The position numbers and the translations under genes were made by a program. A DNA stretch of 52,594 nucleotides from Alteromonadaceae bacterium UBA2620. Lineage in GTDB: Bacteria; Pseudomonadota; Gammaproteobacteria; Enterobacterales; Alteromonadaceae. The notes beneath the pieces are model-generated. The model saw only the letters and a program-made list of their open reading frames with translations, was not told the DNA's origin and did not search any database. This document shows, piece after piece, positions 21,548 to 31,169 of this stretch. Position 1 is the first letter of the stretch; each line of letters begins with the position of its first letter. The DNA lies in the NCBI GenBank assembly GCA_002339125.1, contig DDJQ01000006.1, forward strand, positions 1 to 52,594. The letters run 5' to 3'.

Positions 21548-22357
21548 TTATCCTTTGTAGGTGGCCCAGATGGGGGCATGATCAGAAGGCTTTTCGATAC
21601 CGCGAAGTTCGTAGTCGATACCGGTTTCCTGCAACGTATTATGCATACTCTGAGTGGCCAGGATCAGATCGATTCTCAGGCCGCGATTATCGTTAAAGCC
21701 TTTGGAGCGGTAATCAAACCAGCTGAACTGATCGGTGCAGTCCGGGTGCTGACTGCGGAAACTGTCGTACAGGCCCCAATTGAGTAACGTATTGAGCCAT
21801 TCCCGTTCTTCCGGCAAAAAGCTGCACTTACCGGTGCGTAACCAGCGTTTTCGGTTGTCTTCGCCAATGCCAATATCACTATCGGTGTGGGAAATATTCA
21901 TATCGCCCATGATCACCAGATTATCCTCAGGGGTATGCTCGGAAGTGACATAGTGCATCAGATCGGCGTAGAACTTTTCTTTGGCCGGGAATTTGGTTTC
22001 GTGACTGCGGTTTTCACCCTGCGGGAAATAGCCGTTAAGCAGGGTAACCGGTTCGCCCTTATCGTTTTCAACCGTGACCATGATCATGCGACGCTGGGCA
22101 TCTTCATCGTCGGTGGGAAAGCCGTATTGCACCTTGCTGGGTGTTTGCTTAGTCATGAACGCCACGCCGTAGTGGCCTTTCTGACCATGAAAATACACGT
22201 TGTAACCCAGTGCTTCCACATCGGCCACCGGAAACTGGGGATTATCGACTTTGATTTCCTGTAATCCCACCACATCCGGCTGGTGCTTTTCGATAAGGGC
22301 GGTTAACTGATGAATGCGGGCACGGATGCCATTAATATTAAAAGAGATGACTTTCAT
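21548..22357 (-). CDS. xthA: Exonuclease III
   Basis: Encodes 269 residues from the ATG at 22357; a GTG three codons earlier is possible, but the product then no longer matches the normal MKxxSFNINGxRAR start. Motifs in order are SFNINGIRAR, LQEIKVDN (catalytic glutamate), NGYFPQG, MGDMNI (aspartate and asparagine), FNDNRGLRIDLIL and the catalytic pair in PSDHAPIW. It removes 3' ends and incises abasic sites during DNA repair. The length is standard. It has its own promoter region and may be cotranscribed with the membrane gene downstream. Confidence 0.97.
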   Translation of the reverse strand: MKVISFNINGIRARIHQLTALIEKHQPDVVGLQEIKVDNPQFPVADVEALGYNVYFHGQKGHYGVAFMTKQTPSKVQYGFPTDDEDAQRRMIMVTVENDKGEPVTLLNGYFPQGENRSHETKFPAKEKFYADLMHYVTSEHTPEDNLVIMGDMNISHTDSDIGIGEDNRKRWLRTGKCSFLPEEREWLNTLLNWGLYDSFRSQHPDCTDQFSWFDYRSKGFNDNRGLRIDLILATQSMHNTLQETGIDYELRGIEKPSDHAPIWATYKG

Positions 22358-22495
22358 TGAATCCACGGGTAGATAAATCTTCGATGCCGGGCATAGTACC
22401 AGAAAGCCAGGCTGAGCTTAACCGCCGGTTACGCCCGGGCTTACAAATTGTCAGAAACAGGTATAATCGGCGAAAATAATTAACTGAGTTACATT

Positions 22496-22867
22496 ATGAC
22501 GGCACAAACAGAACAGGAAAGTCAGCTTCCGGCCCGTGAGCGGGGGGAGTTATTGGTTGAACGGGTACTGGAAACCCAAACGATTTGGGGGCTGATGGGC
22601 GCCGATGGCTGGGTAATGGTCGACAGTGATACCCAGACCTGTCTGCCGGTATGGCCCGATGAAGCCAGCGTAGCCTTCTGGCAACGTAAGGATCTACCCG
22701 ACAGTAAGCCTCAGGCTATTGCTCTGGATGAGTTTACCGGGACCTGGTTACCGGGTCTGAAAAAGAATCAGATTGGTCTGGTGTTATTTCCCTCAGGCAA
22801 TTTGCGTGAGGGTATTGTTACATCAGCAGACGAACTTCTGTTACAACTAACCGATGACGACGAATAG
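22496..22867 (+). CDS. DUF2750 family protein
   Basis: Encodes 123 residues with no signal. It has TIWGLMGADGWVMVDSDTQTCLPVWPDEASVAFW and LDEFTGTWLPGLKKNQIGLVLFPSGN, matching DUF2750, a family of small cytoplasmic proteins common in marine gammaproteobacteria. It has no known function. The last codons overlap the SufE-like gene by 14 bases, so it may act with sulfur transfer or simply be cotranscribed. Confidence 0.88.
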   Translation: MTAQTEQESQLPARERGELLVERVLETQTIWGLMGADGWVMVDSDTQTCLPVWPDEASVAFWQRKDLPDSKPQAIALDEFTGTWLPGLKKNQIGLVLFPSGNLREGIVTSADELLLQLTDDDE

Positions 22868-23264
22868 CTCTAAACTCGCAACGCAACTGGCACAGGCGAA
22901 GGGGTGGGATAATCTGTTACGGCAGCTGATGCTGGTTGGCAAGGCGCTGCATCCGCTGAGCGATGAGGCTCGTGATGAGCACAGCGAAGTGCAGGGGTGT
23001 CAGAGCCGGGTGTGGTTGCAGCTCACGGTAGATAGTAATAACCGGGTAGCAATGTTGGCCTGGTCAGACAGTAAAATAATCCGTGGCGTGCTGGCGGTGA
23101 TCCAGGAAAAAGTCAATGAGCTTTCGCCTGAGCACATTGCCGCGTTCGACTTTGATGACTGGTTTGCGTCGATACAGCTCGAACGCTATCTGAGCCAGTC
23201 CCGGGCCAGTGGTATTGCTGAAGTAATCAGGCAGATACGGCACCAGGCTGCAGTTAATGACTGA
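22854..23264 (+). CDS. SufE/CsdE-family sulfur acceptor
   Basis: Encodes 136 residues. EVQGCQSRVWLQL (about 45-57) carries the sulfur-accepting Cys49 in its characteristic context, and LSPEHIAAFDFDDWFASIQLERYLSQSRASGIAEVI is the conserved C-terminal helix region. SufE proteins accept persulfide from a cysteine desulfurase (SufS or CsdA) and pass it to scaffolds for iron-sulfur clusters. No desulfurase lies nearby. It overlaps DUF2750, and the convergent gene starts at the very next base after its stop. SufE versus CsdE cannot be settled by eye. Confidence 0.92.
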   Translation: MTTNSSKLATQLAQAKGWDNLLRQLMLVGKALHPLSDEARDEHSEVQGCQSRVWLQLTVDSNNRVAMLAWSDSKIIRGVLAVIQEKVNELSPEHIAAFDFDDWFASIQLERYLSQSRASGIAEVIRQIRHQAAVND

Positions 23265-23711
23265 TTAAATTTGCTCTGCCTGGCCGGGCAGGGTTAAAAA
23301 CGTTTCATCAATACATGCCATGGCAGGGCTGTCCATGTCGCAGCGAAAAGGCAGCAGGGACGACATCAGACTCACCTGAGTCGAATTATCCTGATAACTG
23401 TGCCAGCAGGCGTGGGTATACAACATGCCCTGCCAAAGGTATGGCAATTCTTTCGACTGGTTAAGAAACTGACCAATGTGACTGACCAGGTCGTTACCAC
23501 TGTGCTCAGAGATACGTTTAAGTACTTGCACACCTTTGTTTTTGTCGTCGGGGACGCCCTGTTCACGGCCTTGCGCTACCGTAGCCGTGGCCTGTCCGAG
23601 CCCCTGGCAAAGCGTCATCATATTTTGTGGTGCCAAACGCGACTGTGCGCTGGCAGCCTGGCTAAAAGTGAGCAAAAATATGCTCACACCAAGTGAAAGG
23701 TAATGCCTCAT
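23265..23711 (-). CDS. Exported protein of unknown function
   Basis: Encodes 148 residues from the ATG at 23711. The leader MRHYLSLGVSIFLLTFSQAASA (cleavage after ASA) is a clear signal peptide. The mature part has four cysteines (in TLCQGL, HACW, RCDM and ACIDE) that could form disulfides, plus a helical middle. I recognise no family. It is 56 bases after the glycosyltransferase gene on the same strand. Confidence 0.7.
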   Translation of the reverse strand: MRHYLSLGVSIFLLTFSQAASAQSRLAPQNMMTLCQGLGQATATVAQGREQGVPDDKNKGVQVLKRISEHSGNDLVSHIGQFLNQSKELPYLWQGMLYTHACWHSYQDNSTQVSLMSSLLPFRCDMDSPAMACIDETFLTLPGQAEQI

Positions 23712-23767
23712 TCGACTGTCCTGTTGGTAACCTGTACAAGTATATACGTGGTTAACAGCAAAATTGA

Positions 23768-24997
23768 TTAGCGGTTTTTTGCTTCTATCCACTGACTCAT
23801 AAACTGTGAGGCACGCAGGCTGTGGTGCCACATCAGGCTATGTAGAAATAAGCCCTGACGAAATGCCGGTAAATCGTTACACGCAACAGTAATTTTCTCA
23901 AATAGGGCAGCTTGCCCCTGGAGCTGTGCGCCCTGATAGGCAACTGTTGCCGTTTTAGCCTGTTGACTGGCTTGTTGCCACAGCGCCTCCACACTGTACA
24001 GCTCGCAGGCAGCATCGATAAACGCCGCAGGCTCCGTTAATTCTATAACTTTACCAGGCCATTCTTCAGAACTGGCAATGCCTTCAGCGCCAACCTCTGT
24101 AGTGACACTGGGCGTGGCATATTGCATGGCCGTCAGCAGTTTACCTTTGATGCCGGCGCCAAAGCGAAGTGGTGCCAGGCAAACCCGAGCGCTGGCCATA
24201 GCCTGGCCGATATCGTCTACCCAACCCTTAACAACGAAGCCTTGTTTTGTATTATGCAACTGGGTGGCTTTTTTCGGTGGGTAAGCCCCATAAATGTGCA
24301 GTTCAGCATCGGGTATACGGGCTCTGATGGCCGGCCAAAATTGTTTTAACTGCAAGACCGCATCCCAGTTTGGTGCGTGTCTAAAATTGCCCACGGTAAT
24401 AAAATGCTGGCGCGCCGGGTAATCGGGCAGTTCAGACGGAGTAGTCAGGGGTTGCTGAAGTGGATATAGCTGCAACTGTTTTTCCGGTACCTGATAATAA
24501 TCGATGAGCAGGCGGTATTCTGCCGATGAAATGATCAGGCTGATGTCGCTGCGCAAAATGGCGGCGATTTCGCGCTGCGAAAAAGCATTGTTTAACTCTG
24601 CGTCGTTGGCCGAACCTCCTTGCTTCACCGCTTCATGGCGAGCATGACGCAGGCTGTGCATATCTTCGGTGTTGAGAATATGCAGGGCATCGGGGCAATG
24701 CTTTTTAACCCTGGCTGAAAACTGCTCTTCGGTCATAAAGCGGTCGAAGATGACAATCGCAGGGTTTAACTGTGTAACGAAGGTGTCGAAAGAGGCGTCG
24801 TTCAGGTTTATTGAGTGCAGCGCACACTTGTGAAGCAGGTCGTTGTCCATGTGCAGGCTTTCAGCCGCCGCACTGGCGAAATGGATGCTGTAGTCCCGGG
24901 CGGCAAACAGCTTAATCAACGCAGCCATATTCTGGCCGGCCGCAGAAGATTTCGACTCCGGCCACACGGCGCCAATTATCAACACCTTTTCTGTCAT
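23768..24997 (-). CDS. Glycosyltransferase, GT4/GT-B type
   Basis: Encodes 409 residues starting at MTEKVLIIGAVWPES. The N-terminal Rossmann half carries the glycine-containing acceptor-binding region, and the C-terminal half has FITVGNFRHAPNWDAV, IPDAELHIYGAY, VKGWVDDIGQAMASARVCLAPLRFGAGIKGKLLTAMQYATPSVTTEVGAEGI, the nucleotide-sugar binding region of GT4 enzymes with its glutamate. It transfers a sugar to an unknown acceptor; no polysaccharide cluster is nearby. No signal or membrane segment is evident. Confidence 0.88.
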   Translation of the reverse strand: MTEKVLIIGAVWPESKSSAAGQNMAALIKLFAARDYSIHFASAAAESLHMDNDLLHKCALHSINLNDASFDTFVTQLNPAIVIFDRFMTEEQFSARVKKHCPDALHILNTEDMHSLRHARHEAVKQGGSANDAELNNAFSQREIAAILRSDISLIISSAEYRLLIDYYQVPEKQLQLYPLQQPLTTPSELPDYPARQHFITVGNFRHAPNWDAVLQLKQFWPAIRARIPDAELHIYGAYPPKKATQLHNTKQGFVVKGWVDDIGQAMASARVCLAPLRFGAGIKGKLLTAMQYATPSVTTEVGAEGIASSEEWPGKVIELTEPAAFIDAACELYSVEALWQQASQQAKTATVAYQGAQLQGQAALFEKITVACNDLPAFRQGLFLHSLMWHHSLRASQFMSQWIEAKNR

Positions 24998-25157
24998 ATC
25001 AGGCTTAACGCTAAAAACCGCAAATATACCATGGCTTGTGCTTTGCACACGAGTAAAGTCTAACTCCTGTAAAACATTCCCCGTTATTTCGTAGCGCAAT
25101 AGCCATTATTTGAAAAAAATTTAAGTTTTTTTCTGTAATTAAATTTCAAACTTTCCG

Positions 25158-26042
25158 TCACAGGCGCTCAATTTTCAGCGCATGGGCGTCAAATTCCCGT
25201 GACTCGATAGCGCCGGTAATATCGTCTGCGAGCCGGTCGAGAATGTCTACCGGCAGGCTGTACTGGCTACTCAATGCCACCAACTGGCTGTTATCAATAC
25301 TGTCAGCAAAATGGTTGGTGACTTTGGTCCAGACATACGCCATACGGTAATTCTCAATGTCCATCGACAGCGTCATCAGCATACTGGTGATATGACCGTC
25401 AATTTCCTGCTCTACGTTGCCATACTGACTCAGCGCCATAAACAGTGCATCGCGGGCCGCCAGCGGATCGTCGACAATCAGAATGCTGGCCAGGTCGATA
25501 TAATACTTCGGCTCACTGAACACACCTTGCTTAGCAGCCGCCACAAAACGCGCTCTTGCGTCCTCGTAGCCAAATCTAGACCATTGATAATAGGAGATAT
25601 AAGGGTCCGGAGAGTTCTTGGTTTGCCATTGCAGTTGCTTTAATGCTTTGTTGATGGAAACCGTGGCTTCCTTTCGGGCAAATTCCTTATCACGGTATTT
25701 GATGTATTCGATTTGCGATGCCTTGGCGATGCAGGACTCGTAGTTTTCGTAGTTAACCAATAGGGCGTACTTGGGTCGGTCACTGTCATCATCTTTAAAG
25801 TTAAAGCGGTGACGGATAATTTCTGAACGTTCAGCCCGGCACCAGCCGTCAGTATTTAAATCGGCACAAAAATGCGGGTAATCCTCACAAATAGTTTTAA
25901 TGCTCGGCGCAAATAAATCACCACAAGCGCTGATAAACAGGGCAGAAGTAAGATAAACAACACCTCTCGAAAGTGTGGAAAAATTACTTAATAAATCCCT
26001 CTGCTTTATTGTTTTTATCGATTTTCTGAAATTTTTCAACAA
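25158..26042 (-). CDS. DUF2989-type lipoprotein
   Basis: About 294 residues from a TTG at 26042, with AGAGG ten bases upstream; the adjacent TTG at 26039 is an alternative. A basic N-terminal stretch (KNFRKSIKTIKQR) leads into a hydrophobic segment ending in the lipobox ISAC, so it is lipid-anchored. The mature part (CEDYPHFCADLNTDGWCRAERSEIIRHRF) matches the DUF2989 family of gammaproteobacterial lipoproteins, and the rest is helical with YYIDLASILIVDDPLAARDALFMAL. No function is known. It diverges from the GAPDH gene 134 bases away. Confidence 0.8.
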   Translation of the reverse strand: MLKNFRKSIKTIKQRDLLSNFSTLSRGVVYLTSALFISACGDLFAPSIKTICEDYPHFCADLNTDGWCRAERSEIIRHRFNFKDDDSDRPKYALLVNYENYESCIAKASQIEYIKYRDKEFARKEATVSINKALKQLQWQTKNSPDPYISYYQWSRFGYEDARARFVAAAKQGVFSEPKYYIDLASILIVDDPLAARDALFMALSQYGNVEQEIDGHITSMLMTLSMDIENYRMAYVWTKVTNHFADSIDNSQLVALSSQYSLPVDILDRLADDITGAIESREFDAHALKIERL

Positions 26043-26175
26043 TTTGGAGTTGCCTCTTTGATTATTTAGAATACCTGCCGACGGGAATAAGCGGTGAGAG
26101 TGTTCTGACGTACAACCACATATTCCTGTACACATCGTCAATTTTATACATGATTTATTTGATGAAGGCACTAGT

Positions 26176-27621
26176 ATGAACCAACCCTTTGAGCAAGAAT
26201 TGCAATCCAGCTGGCAGGAGCGCCAGGAATACGCAGAAATGATGTTACCGATTATCGGTAAGTTATACCGTAACAAGTCTATCGAAATCTCTGTGTACGG
26301 TCGCACACTGTTAAACGCCAGTGCGATTGATGTAATCAAAGCTCATCGTAAAGTCCGTCTGCACGAAGGCATTAAACTGCGCCTGCGCGAGAGCTACCCC
26401 ATTTTAGAAGCTATCAACTCCATGCAACTGGCACCAGCCCAGATTGACATTGGTAAACTGGCCTTCGATTTTCACTATGGCAGTGCCGTCGACAAAACCG
26501 ACCTGAACGCATATCTGAAGGATAAGTTAGCTGATGTGGTCGATAAATCAGATGATCATGAACCGCAGGACGTTGTGCTGTATGGTTTCGGCCGTATTGG
26601 TCGGTTGCTGGCCCGCTTAATGATTGAGCGCCAGGGACAAAACAATAAACTGCGCCTGCGCGCAATTGTAGTGCGTGGCGGTCGTGATGGCGATCTGGAA
26701 AAACGTGCCAGCCTGCTGCGTCGCGACTCTGTACATGGGCCGTTTAACGGCAGTATTACTATCGATCACGAGCGTAATGCCCTGAAAGCCAACGGCTCCT
26801 ATATACAGGTGATTTACGCCAACAGCCCGGACGAAATTGACTACACCGAGTACGGCATTAACAATGCGCTGGTTATTGATAACACAGGTATCTGGCGTGA
26901 CCGCGATGGTCTGGGCCTGCACCTTAAAGCTAAAGGCACCGCTAAAGCTCTGCTGACTGCGCCAGGTAAAGGCGACATTAAGAATATCGTGTACGGCGTG
27001 AATAACAGTGACATCACTGAATCTGATTCGATTGTGTCGGCAGCAAGTTGTACCACTAACGCTATCACACCGGTCCTTAAAGCACTGGATGAAGAGTACG
27101 GTATTGTTAACGGTCATGTAGAAACGGTGCATTCTTACACCAACGACCAGAACCTGATTGATAACTACCATAAAGGCGAGCGCCGCGGCCGTAGTGCACC
27201 GCTGAACATGGTTATTACCGAAACTGGCGCTGCCAAGGCCGTTGCCAAGGCGTATCCAAAACTGGCTGGCAAACTTACCGGTAATGCGATACGGGTACCT
27301 ACACCTAACGTTTCGATGGCCATCCTTAACCTGAATCTGGATAAAACCACCGACAAAGTGGCAGTCAATGAATTCCTGCGCGATACGGCATTGTTCTCAT
27401 CGTTGCAGCATCAGATTGATTACACTGCATCGACTGAGGTGGTTTCTACCGATATGGTTGGCACCCGTGCTGCATCGGTTATCGATTCTCAGGCGACCAT
27501 TGTCGCGGATAATCGCTTAACTCTGTATGTGTGGTATGACAACGAATTTGGTTACAGCTGCCAGGTAATGCGTGTGGCGATGGATATGGCCGGTATCACC
27601 GTACCGACACTGCCAGCCTAA
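26176..27621 (+). CDS. Glyceraldehyde-3-phosphate dehydrogenase, long form
   Basis: Encodes 481 residues. The catalytic core carries the NAD(P) loop GFGRIGR (137-143), the active-site SAASCTTN with Cys292 and the phosphate-binding region with HSYTNDQN. Compared with the usual ~330-residue GapA it has about 130 extra N-terminal residues, a form known from Vibrio and Shewanella relatives. It oxidises glyceraldehyde 3-phosphate to 1,3-bisphosphoglycerate; whether it works in glycolysis or mainly in gluconeogenesis is not visible. A terminator follows at 27645, and it appears monocistronic. Confidence 0.95.
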   Translation: MNQPFEQELQSSWQERQEYAEMMLPIIGKLYRNKSIEISVYGRTLLNASAIDVIKAHRKVRLHEGIKLRLRESYPILEAINSMQLAPAQIDIGKLAFDFHYGSAVDKTDLNAYLKDKLADVVDKSDDHEPQDVVLYGFGRIGRLLARLMIERQGQNNKLRLRAIVVRGGRDGDLEKRASLLRRDSVHGPFNGSITIDHERNALKANGSYIQVIYANSPDEIDYTEYGINNALVIDNTGIWRDRDGLGLHLKAKGTAKALLTAPGKGDIKNIVYGVNNSDITESDSIVSAASCTTNAITPVLKALDEEYGIVNGHVETVHSYTNDQNLIDNYHKGERRGRSAPLNMVITETGAAKAVAKAYPKLAGKLTGNAIRVPTPNVSMAILNLNLDKTTDKVAVNEFLRDTALFSSLQHQIDYTASTEVVSTDMVGTRAASVIDSQATIVADNRLTLYVWYDNEFGYSCQVMRVAMDMAGITVPTLPA

Positions 27622-27644
27622 GCTGCAATTGTACAAGCTTTAAT

Positions 27645-27671
27645 CGGCACCTTTACTGGTGCCGTTTTTTT
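27645..27671 (+). terminator. Rho-independent terminator of the GAPDH gene
   Basis: CGGCACC (27645-27651) and GGTGCCG (27658-27664) form a perfect seven-base stem with loop TTTACT, followed by seven T residues (27665-27671). Confidence 0.95.
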
Positions 27672-27814
27672 ATCCGCGCCTAACTGACTAATAGTTGGCC
27701 AGAATCCACAAAAATCCGCTTTTCACCGGTTAAGTGCATAGTATTGTTAAACTCGACTGTGTTAAATTAAAGTCATTGGCACACCTAAAATAAAACAGAT
27801 AACTATAACGACAG

Positions 27815-28945
27815 ATGCAGATTTCCAGCCTATTTGACAGCGGTAACATCCGCGTAATCCGTGCCGAGCAACCTGATGACATCATGCTCGCGATCAATAA
27901 AGACAATCAATCCGATTTTTATCAGTGGTTTCATTTTCGCCTGACTGGGGAAGTTAACCGACTGCATACCCTGCACATCAGCGATCTGGCTTCTTCAGCT
28001 TATCCAAAAGGCTGGGAAGGGTATAAGGTGCTGGCCTCCTATGACCGTCAGACATGGTTTCGGGTCGACAGCGAGTTTAACGGCGATACCCTGACCTTCA
28101 GCATTGCGCTGGAACAGCCGCAGGTTTATTTTGCTTACTTTATCCCATACAGCTATGAGCGCCATCTCGACCTGTTAGCCGATGCGCAATGTTCGCCATT
28201 GTGTGAGCTTAAATACCTTGGTGATACCCTGGACGGCCGCGATATGTCGATGCTGGTGATTGGTGAGCCGGGCGAAGACAAGCGCAACATCTGGATAACC
28301 GCGCGCCAACATCCGGGTGAAAGCATGGCCGAGTGGTGTGCAGAAGGCATTATTGCCCGTTTACTGGATGAACAGGACGGACTGAGCCGGGCATTACTGG
28401 AAAAAGCGGTATTCTATATCGTGCCTAATATGAATCCAGACGGCAGTGCCCGCGGCCATCTGCGCACCAACGCAGTGGGCGCAAACCTTAACCGCGAATG
28501 GAAAACACCCACGCTCGAGCGCAGCCCGGAAGTTTATTATGTGTTGAATGCCATGCATGAAGTTGGCGTCGACATGTATCTGGACCTGCACGGCGACGAA
28601 GCACTGCCATATAACTTCGTGGCTGGCAGCGAGGGTATCCCGGTATACAACAATAGACTCAAAGCGCTGGAAAATCAGTTCAAGGACGCCTTGCTGATGG
28701 CCACGCCTGAGTTTCAGGATGAGTTTGGCTATGCCAAAGACGAACCCGGACAAGCCGACCTGACTATTGCATCTAACGCAGTGGGTCAGGCGTTTGAGTG
28801 TCTGGCCTATACGATAGAAATGCCTTTTAAAGATAATAATAACTTACCTGATCCATTATTCGGCTGGTCTGTGCAACGTTGCCAGCAGTTTGGTGAAGAT
28901 ATCCTGGTAGCCGCATACAATGTGGTTGGCAGTTTAAGGACATAA
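27815..28945 (+). CDS. M14 zinc carboxypeptidase, cytosolic type
   Basis: Encodes 376 residues. An N-terminal beta-rich domain (about 1-120) precedes the M14 peptidase domain. Zinc ligands are in HPGESMAEW (histidine and glutamate) and DLHGDE (second histidine), and substrate-binding is in NPDGSARGHLRTNAVGANLNREW. The layout is that of the cytosolic M14 family related to AGBL/CCP peptidases, which remove C-terminal residues such as glutamate from proteins. No signal peptide is seen. The bacterial role is unknown. The alanine symporter gene follows 34 bases later. Confidence 0.92.
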   Translation: MQISSLFDSGNIRVIRAEQPDDIMLAINKDNQSDFYQWFHFRLTGEVNRLHTLHISDLASSAYPKGWEGYKVLASYDRQTWFRVDSEFNGDTLTFSIALEQPQVYFAYFIPYSYERHLDLLADAQCSPLCELKYLGDTLDGRDMSMLVIGEPGEDKRNIWITARQHPGESMAEWCAEGIIARLLDEQDGLSRALLEKAVFYIVPNMNPDGSARGHLRTNAVGANLNREWKTPTLERSPEVYYVLNAMHEVGVDMYLDLHGDEALPYNFVAGSEGIPVYNNRLKALENQFKDALLMATPEFQDEFGYAKDEPGQADLTIASNAVGQAFECLAYTIEMPFKDNNNLPDPLFGWSVQRCQQFGEDILVAAYNVVGSLRT

Positions 28946-28979
28946 CAACAATAAACATTAACAACAAGGGGAAACTGGT

Positions 28980-30647
28980 TTGGAAGGCTTGTTTAATTTT
29001 TTAACGTCGCTTGACGGGATGCTCGGGGGAGCCGACTGGTTTCCCTTTGTGCTGTTAGGCGTAGGTCTGTTTTTTACGATTTATCTGAAATTTCCGCAAA
29101 TTCGTTTTTTTAAACATGCGTGGAAAGTGGTTACCGGTAAGTACGATCATAATGACGATCCGGGCGATACCACGCACTTCCGGGCGCTTACGACCGCCTT
29201 ATCCGGTACCGTAGGTACAGGTAACATCAGTGGTGTGGCATTTGCGATTTTCCTCGGTGGTCCGGCGGCGCTGTTCTGGATGTGGGCCACGGCATTCTTA
29301 GGTATGACAACCAAATTTGTTGAGGTCACGCTGTCACACAAATACCGGGTGAAAACCGAAGATGGCACCATGGCCGGTGGCCCCATGTATTTCATGGACC
29401 GTGGTCTGAACATGAAATGGCTGGCGGTTGCGTTTGCCATTGCCACGGTTATTTCATCATTTGGTACCGGTAACCTGCCTCAAAGTAACGGCATTGCCAC
29501 CAGTATCGAAACCACATTTGGTTTTGAGCCATGGATCGTAGGTAGCGTACTGGGTATCTTACTGGCACTGGTTATTCTTGGCGGCATCCAGCGTATTGCT
29601 GCGTTTACTGCCCGGGTTGTGCCTTTTATGGCAGTGGTTTACCTGATTGGTGCACTGGCGGTAATTTTTGCCAACATTGAAAATGTGGCGCCATCATTTG
29701 CAGCGGTGATTAGCGATGCCTTTACCGGTTCCGCGGCAGCAGGGGGCTTCCTTGGTGCGTCACTGGCTTATGCGTTTAACCGCGGGGTTAACCGGGGCTT
29801 ATTCTCTAACGAAGCCGGTCAGGGTTCAGCGCCTATCGCTCACGCGGCGGCGAAAACCAAAGAGCCGGCGTCGGAAGGGATGGTGTCGCTGCTTGAGCCG
29901 TTTATCGATACCATTATCATTTGTACCATTACCGGTCTGGTGATCTTGTCGTCTGGCGTGTGGAAAGAAAAACACGAAAACGTGTTTGATCGCTCTGACA
30001 TGATGTTTGTGGCCGGTGAGTATACCGACACAGAGGAAGCCGACAAGTCGCAACTGTACGGTTTCTTAAACAGTGTTGATGGCAACGAAGTAGAAAGTTA
30101 TACCGGTGCTATTACCGTGGTTAATGGTTCTGCGGTAACCGGTGGTTTCACGCTGATTAACGCTCGTTCCGTTGCTGAAGATGTACAATACCTGGTAGGC
30201 AGTGAAGATCCTTTCTCTGGTACCCTGCAGATTGAAAACGGCAAGCCGCTTAAGGAAAACCTGATTATTCAGGGTAAGTCTCTGGTTCACTCAGCCTCGC
30301 TGACTACCATTGCCTTTACCCGTGGCTGGTTTGGTGACTTTGGGCAGTACATTGTCTCCATTGGCTTATTATTGTTTGCCTTCTCAACCGCCATTGCCTG
30401 GTCGTACTACGGTGATCGTGCTATGACCTATTTATTAGGCCCACGTTCAATCATGCCGTACCGGGTTATTTATGTGGCCGGGTTTGTTTGGGCGTCATTC
30501 TCTGATACAACCCTGGTATGGGCACTCTCTGCGGTGGCTATTGTGGTAATGACCCTGCCTAACCTGTTCGGTATTGTGTTACTGAGTAAAGAGATGAAAG
30601 CGACTGTCGATGATTATTGGCAGCGTGTAAAAGAGAACGAAAAGTAA
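28980..30647 (+). CDS. Alanine/glycine:cation symporter family protein
   Basis: Encodes 555 residues from TTG at 28980 with AAGGGG nine bases upstream. It has the AGCS/PF01235 signatures: TTALSGTVGTGNISGVAFAIFLGGPAALFWMW (about 71-102), GGPMYFMDRG and RGLFSNEAGQGSAPIAHAAA (about 272-291). It imports small neutral amino acids with sodium. It is about 80-100 residues longer than typical members because of an acidic insertion at about 328-438 between two membrane segments, probably facing outside. A terminator follows. Confidence 0.95.
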   Translation: MEGLFNFLTSLDGMLGGADWFPFVLLGVGLFFTIYLKFPQIRFFKHAWKVVTGKYDHNDDPGDTTHFRALTTALSGTVGTGNISGVAFAIFLGGPAALFWMWATAFLGMTTKFVEVTLSHKYRVKTEDGTMAGGPMYFMDRGLNMKWLAVAFAIATVISSFGTGNLPQSNGIATSIETTFGFEPWIVGSVLGILLALVILGGIQRIAAFTARVVPFMAVVYLIGALAVIFANIENVAPSFAAVISDAFTGSAAAGGFLGASLAYAFNRGVNRGLFSNEAGQGSAPIAHAAAKTKEPASEGMVSLLEPFIDTIIICTITGLVILSSGVWKEKHENVFDRSDMMFVAGEYTDTEEADKSQLYGFLNSVDGNEVESYTGAITVVNGSAVTGGFTLINARSVAEDVQYLVGSEDPFSGTLQIENGKPLKENLIIQGKSLVHSASLTTIAFTRGWFGDFGQYIVSIGLLLFAFSTAIAWSYYGDRAMTYLLGPRSIMPYRVIYVAGFVWASFSDTTLVWALSAVAIVVMTLPNLFGIVLLSKEMKATVDDYWQRVKENEK

Positions 30648-30703
30648 AAGTAAACCAGAGCCGGATTCTGTCAGTAAAAATATCGACGCCGGCATTGTTT
30701 TTT

Positions 30704-30731
30704 AAAAGCCAGGGCCGACTCCTGGCTTTTT
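30704..30731 (+). terminator. Terminator after the AGCS symporter gene
   Basis: AAAAGCCAGG (30704-30713) pairs with CCTGGCTTTT (30721-30730) around a seven-base loop, ending in five T. A run of A on the left side means it may also work in the other direction. Confidence 0.9.
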
Positions 30732-30839
30732 GATATGGTGTCGTATTGTTTACAGACTGATAAGCTCAGCGATGCTTTTCGCCGGAGCCAGTCAGCATTA
30801 GCAGTGCGTCACCAGGAAATAACGATTAGAGGAGATAGA

Positions 30840-31169
30840 ATGGCGTTAATTGATTGTCCGTCGTGTGGTAAGAAGATGTCAGATAAAGCCAAGACTTGCC
30901 CTAACTGCGATTTCTCTTATGGCGAAGCCTCAGTCGAGGATATTGAACGCAAAGAGAACATGAAACGGTTTAAGAAAATGCATAGCATTCAAAACCAGTC
31001 GATGCTCGCGATGCTGTTATTTATTGGTGGTTTTGGTTTTATGTACTGGGGTGGGGTTTCACCAGGCGACACCCAGCATTCTGCAGCCCTGATGGCCTGC
31101 GTAATAGGTTTTTTATGGTATGGCATCAATCGCGTGCGAATTGTGCTTTTAAAACGGTCGACTAAATGA
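30840..31169 (+). CDS. Zinc-ribbon membrane protein
   Basis: Encodes 109 residues from the ATG at 30840, with GAGGAG upstream. The N-terminus carries CPSCGKK (6-12) and CPNCDFSY (20-27), a zinc ribbon. A charged linker leads to two membrane segments (about 52-68 and 78-96). It is first in an operon with DUF1315 and DUF349; its stop overlaps the next start by four bases. No specific function is known. Confidence 0.8.
   Translation: MALIDCPSCGKKMSDKAKTCPNCDFSYGEASVEDIERKENMKRFKKMHSIQNQSMLAMLLFIGGFGFMYWGGVSPGDTQHSAALMACVIGFLWYGINRVRIVLLKRSTK

Noticed and set aside
22448..22467. TTGTCA and TATAAT before the DUF2750 gene
   Set aside because: The two elements are only eight bases apart, so they cannot form one promoter. 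TATAAT alone may still be a -10.
26043..26339. N-terminal extension of the DUF2989 gene into the GAPDH gene
   Set aside because: It would overlap the GAPDH coding region antisense and place about 100 unrelated residues before the lipoprotein signal.
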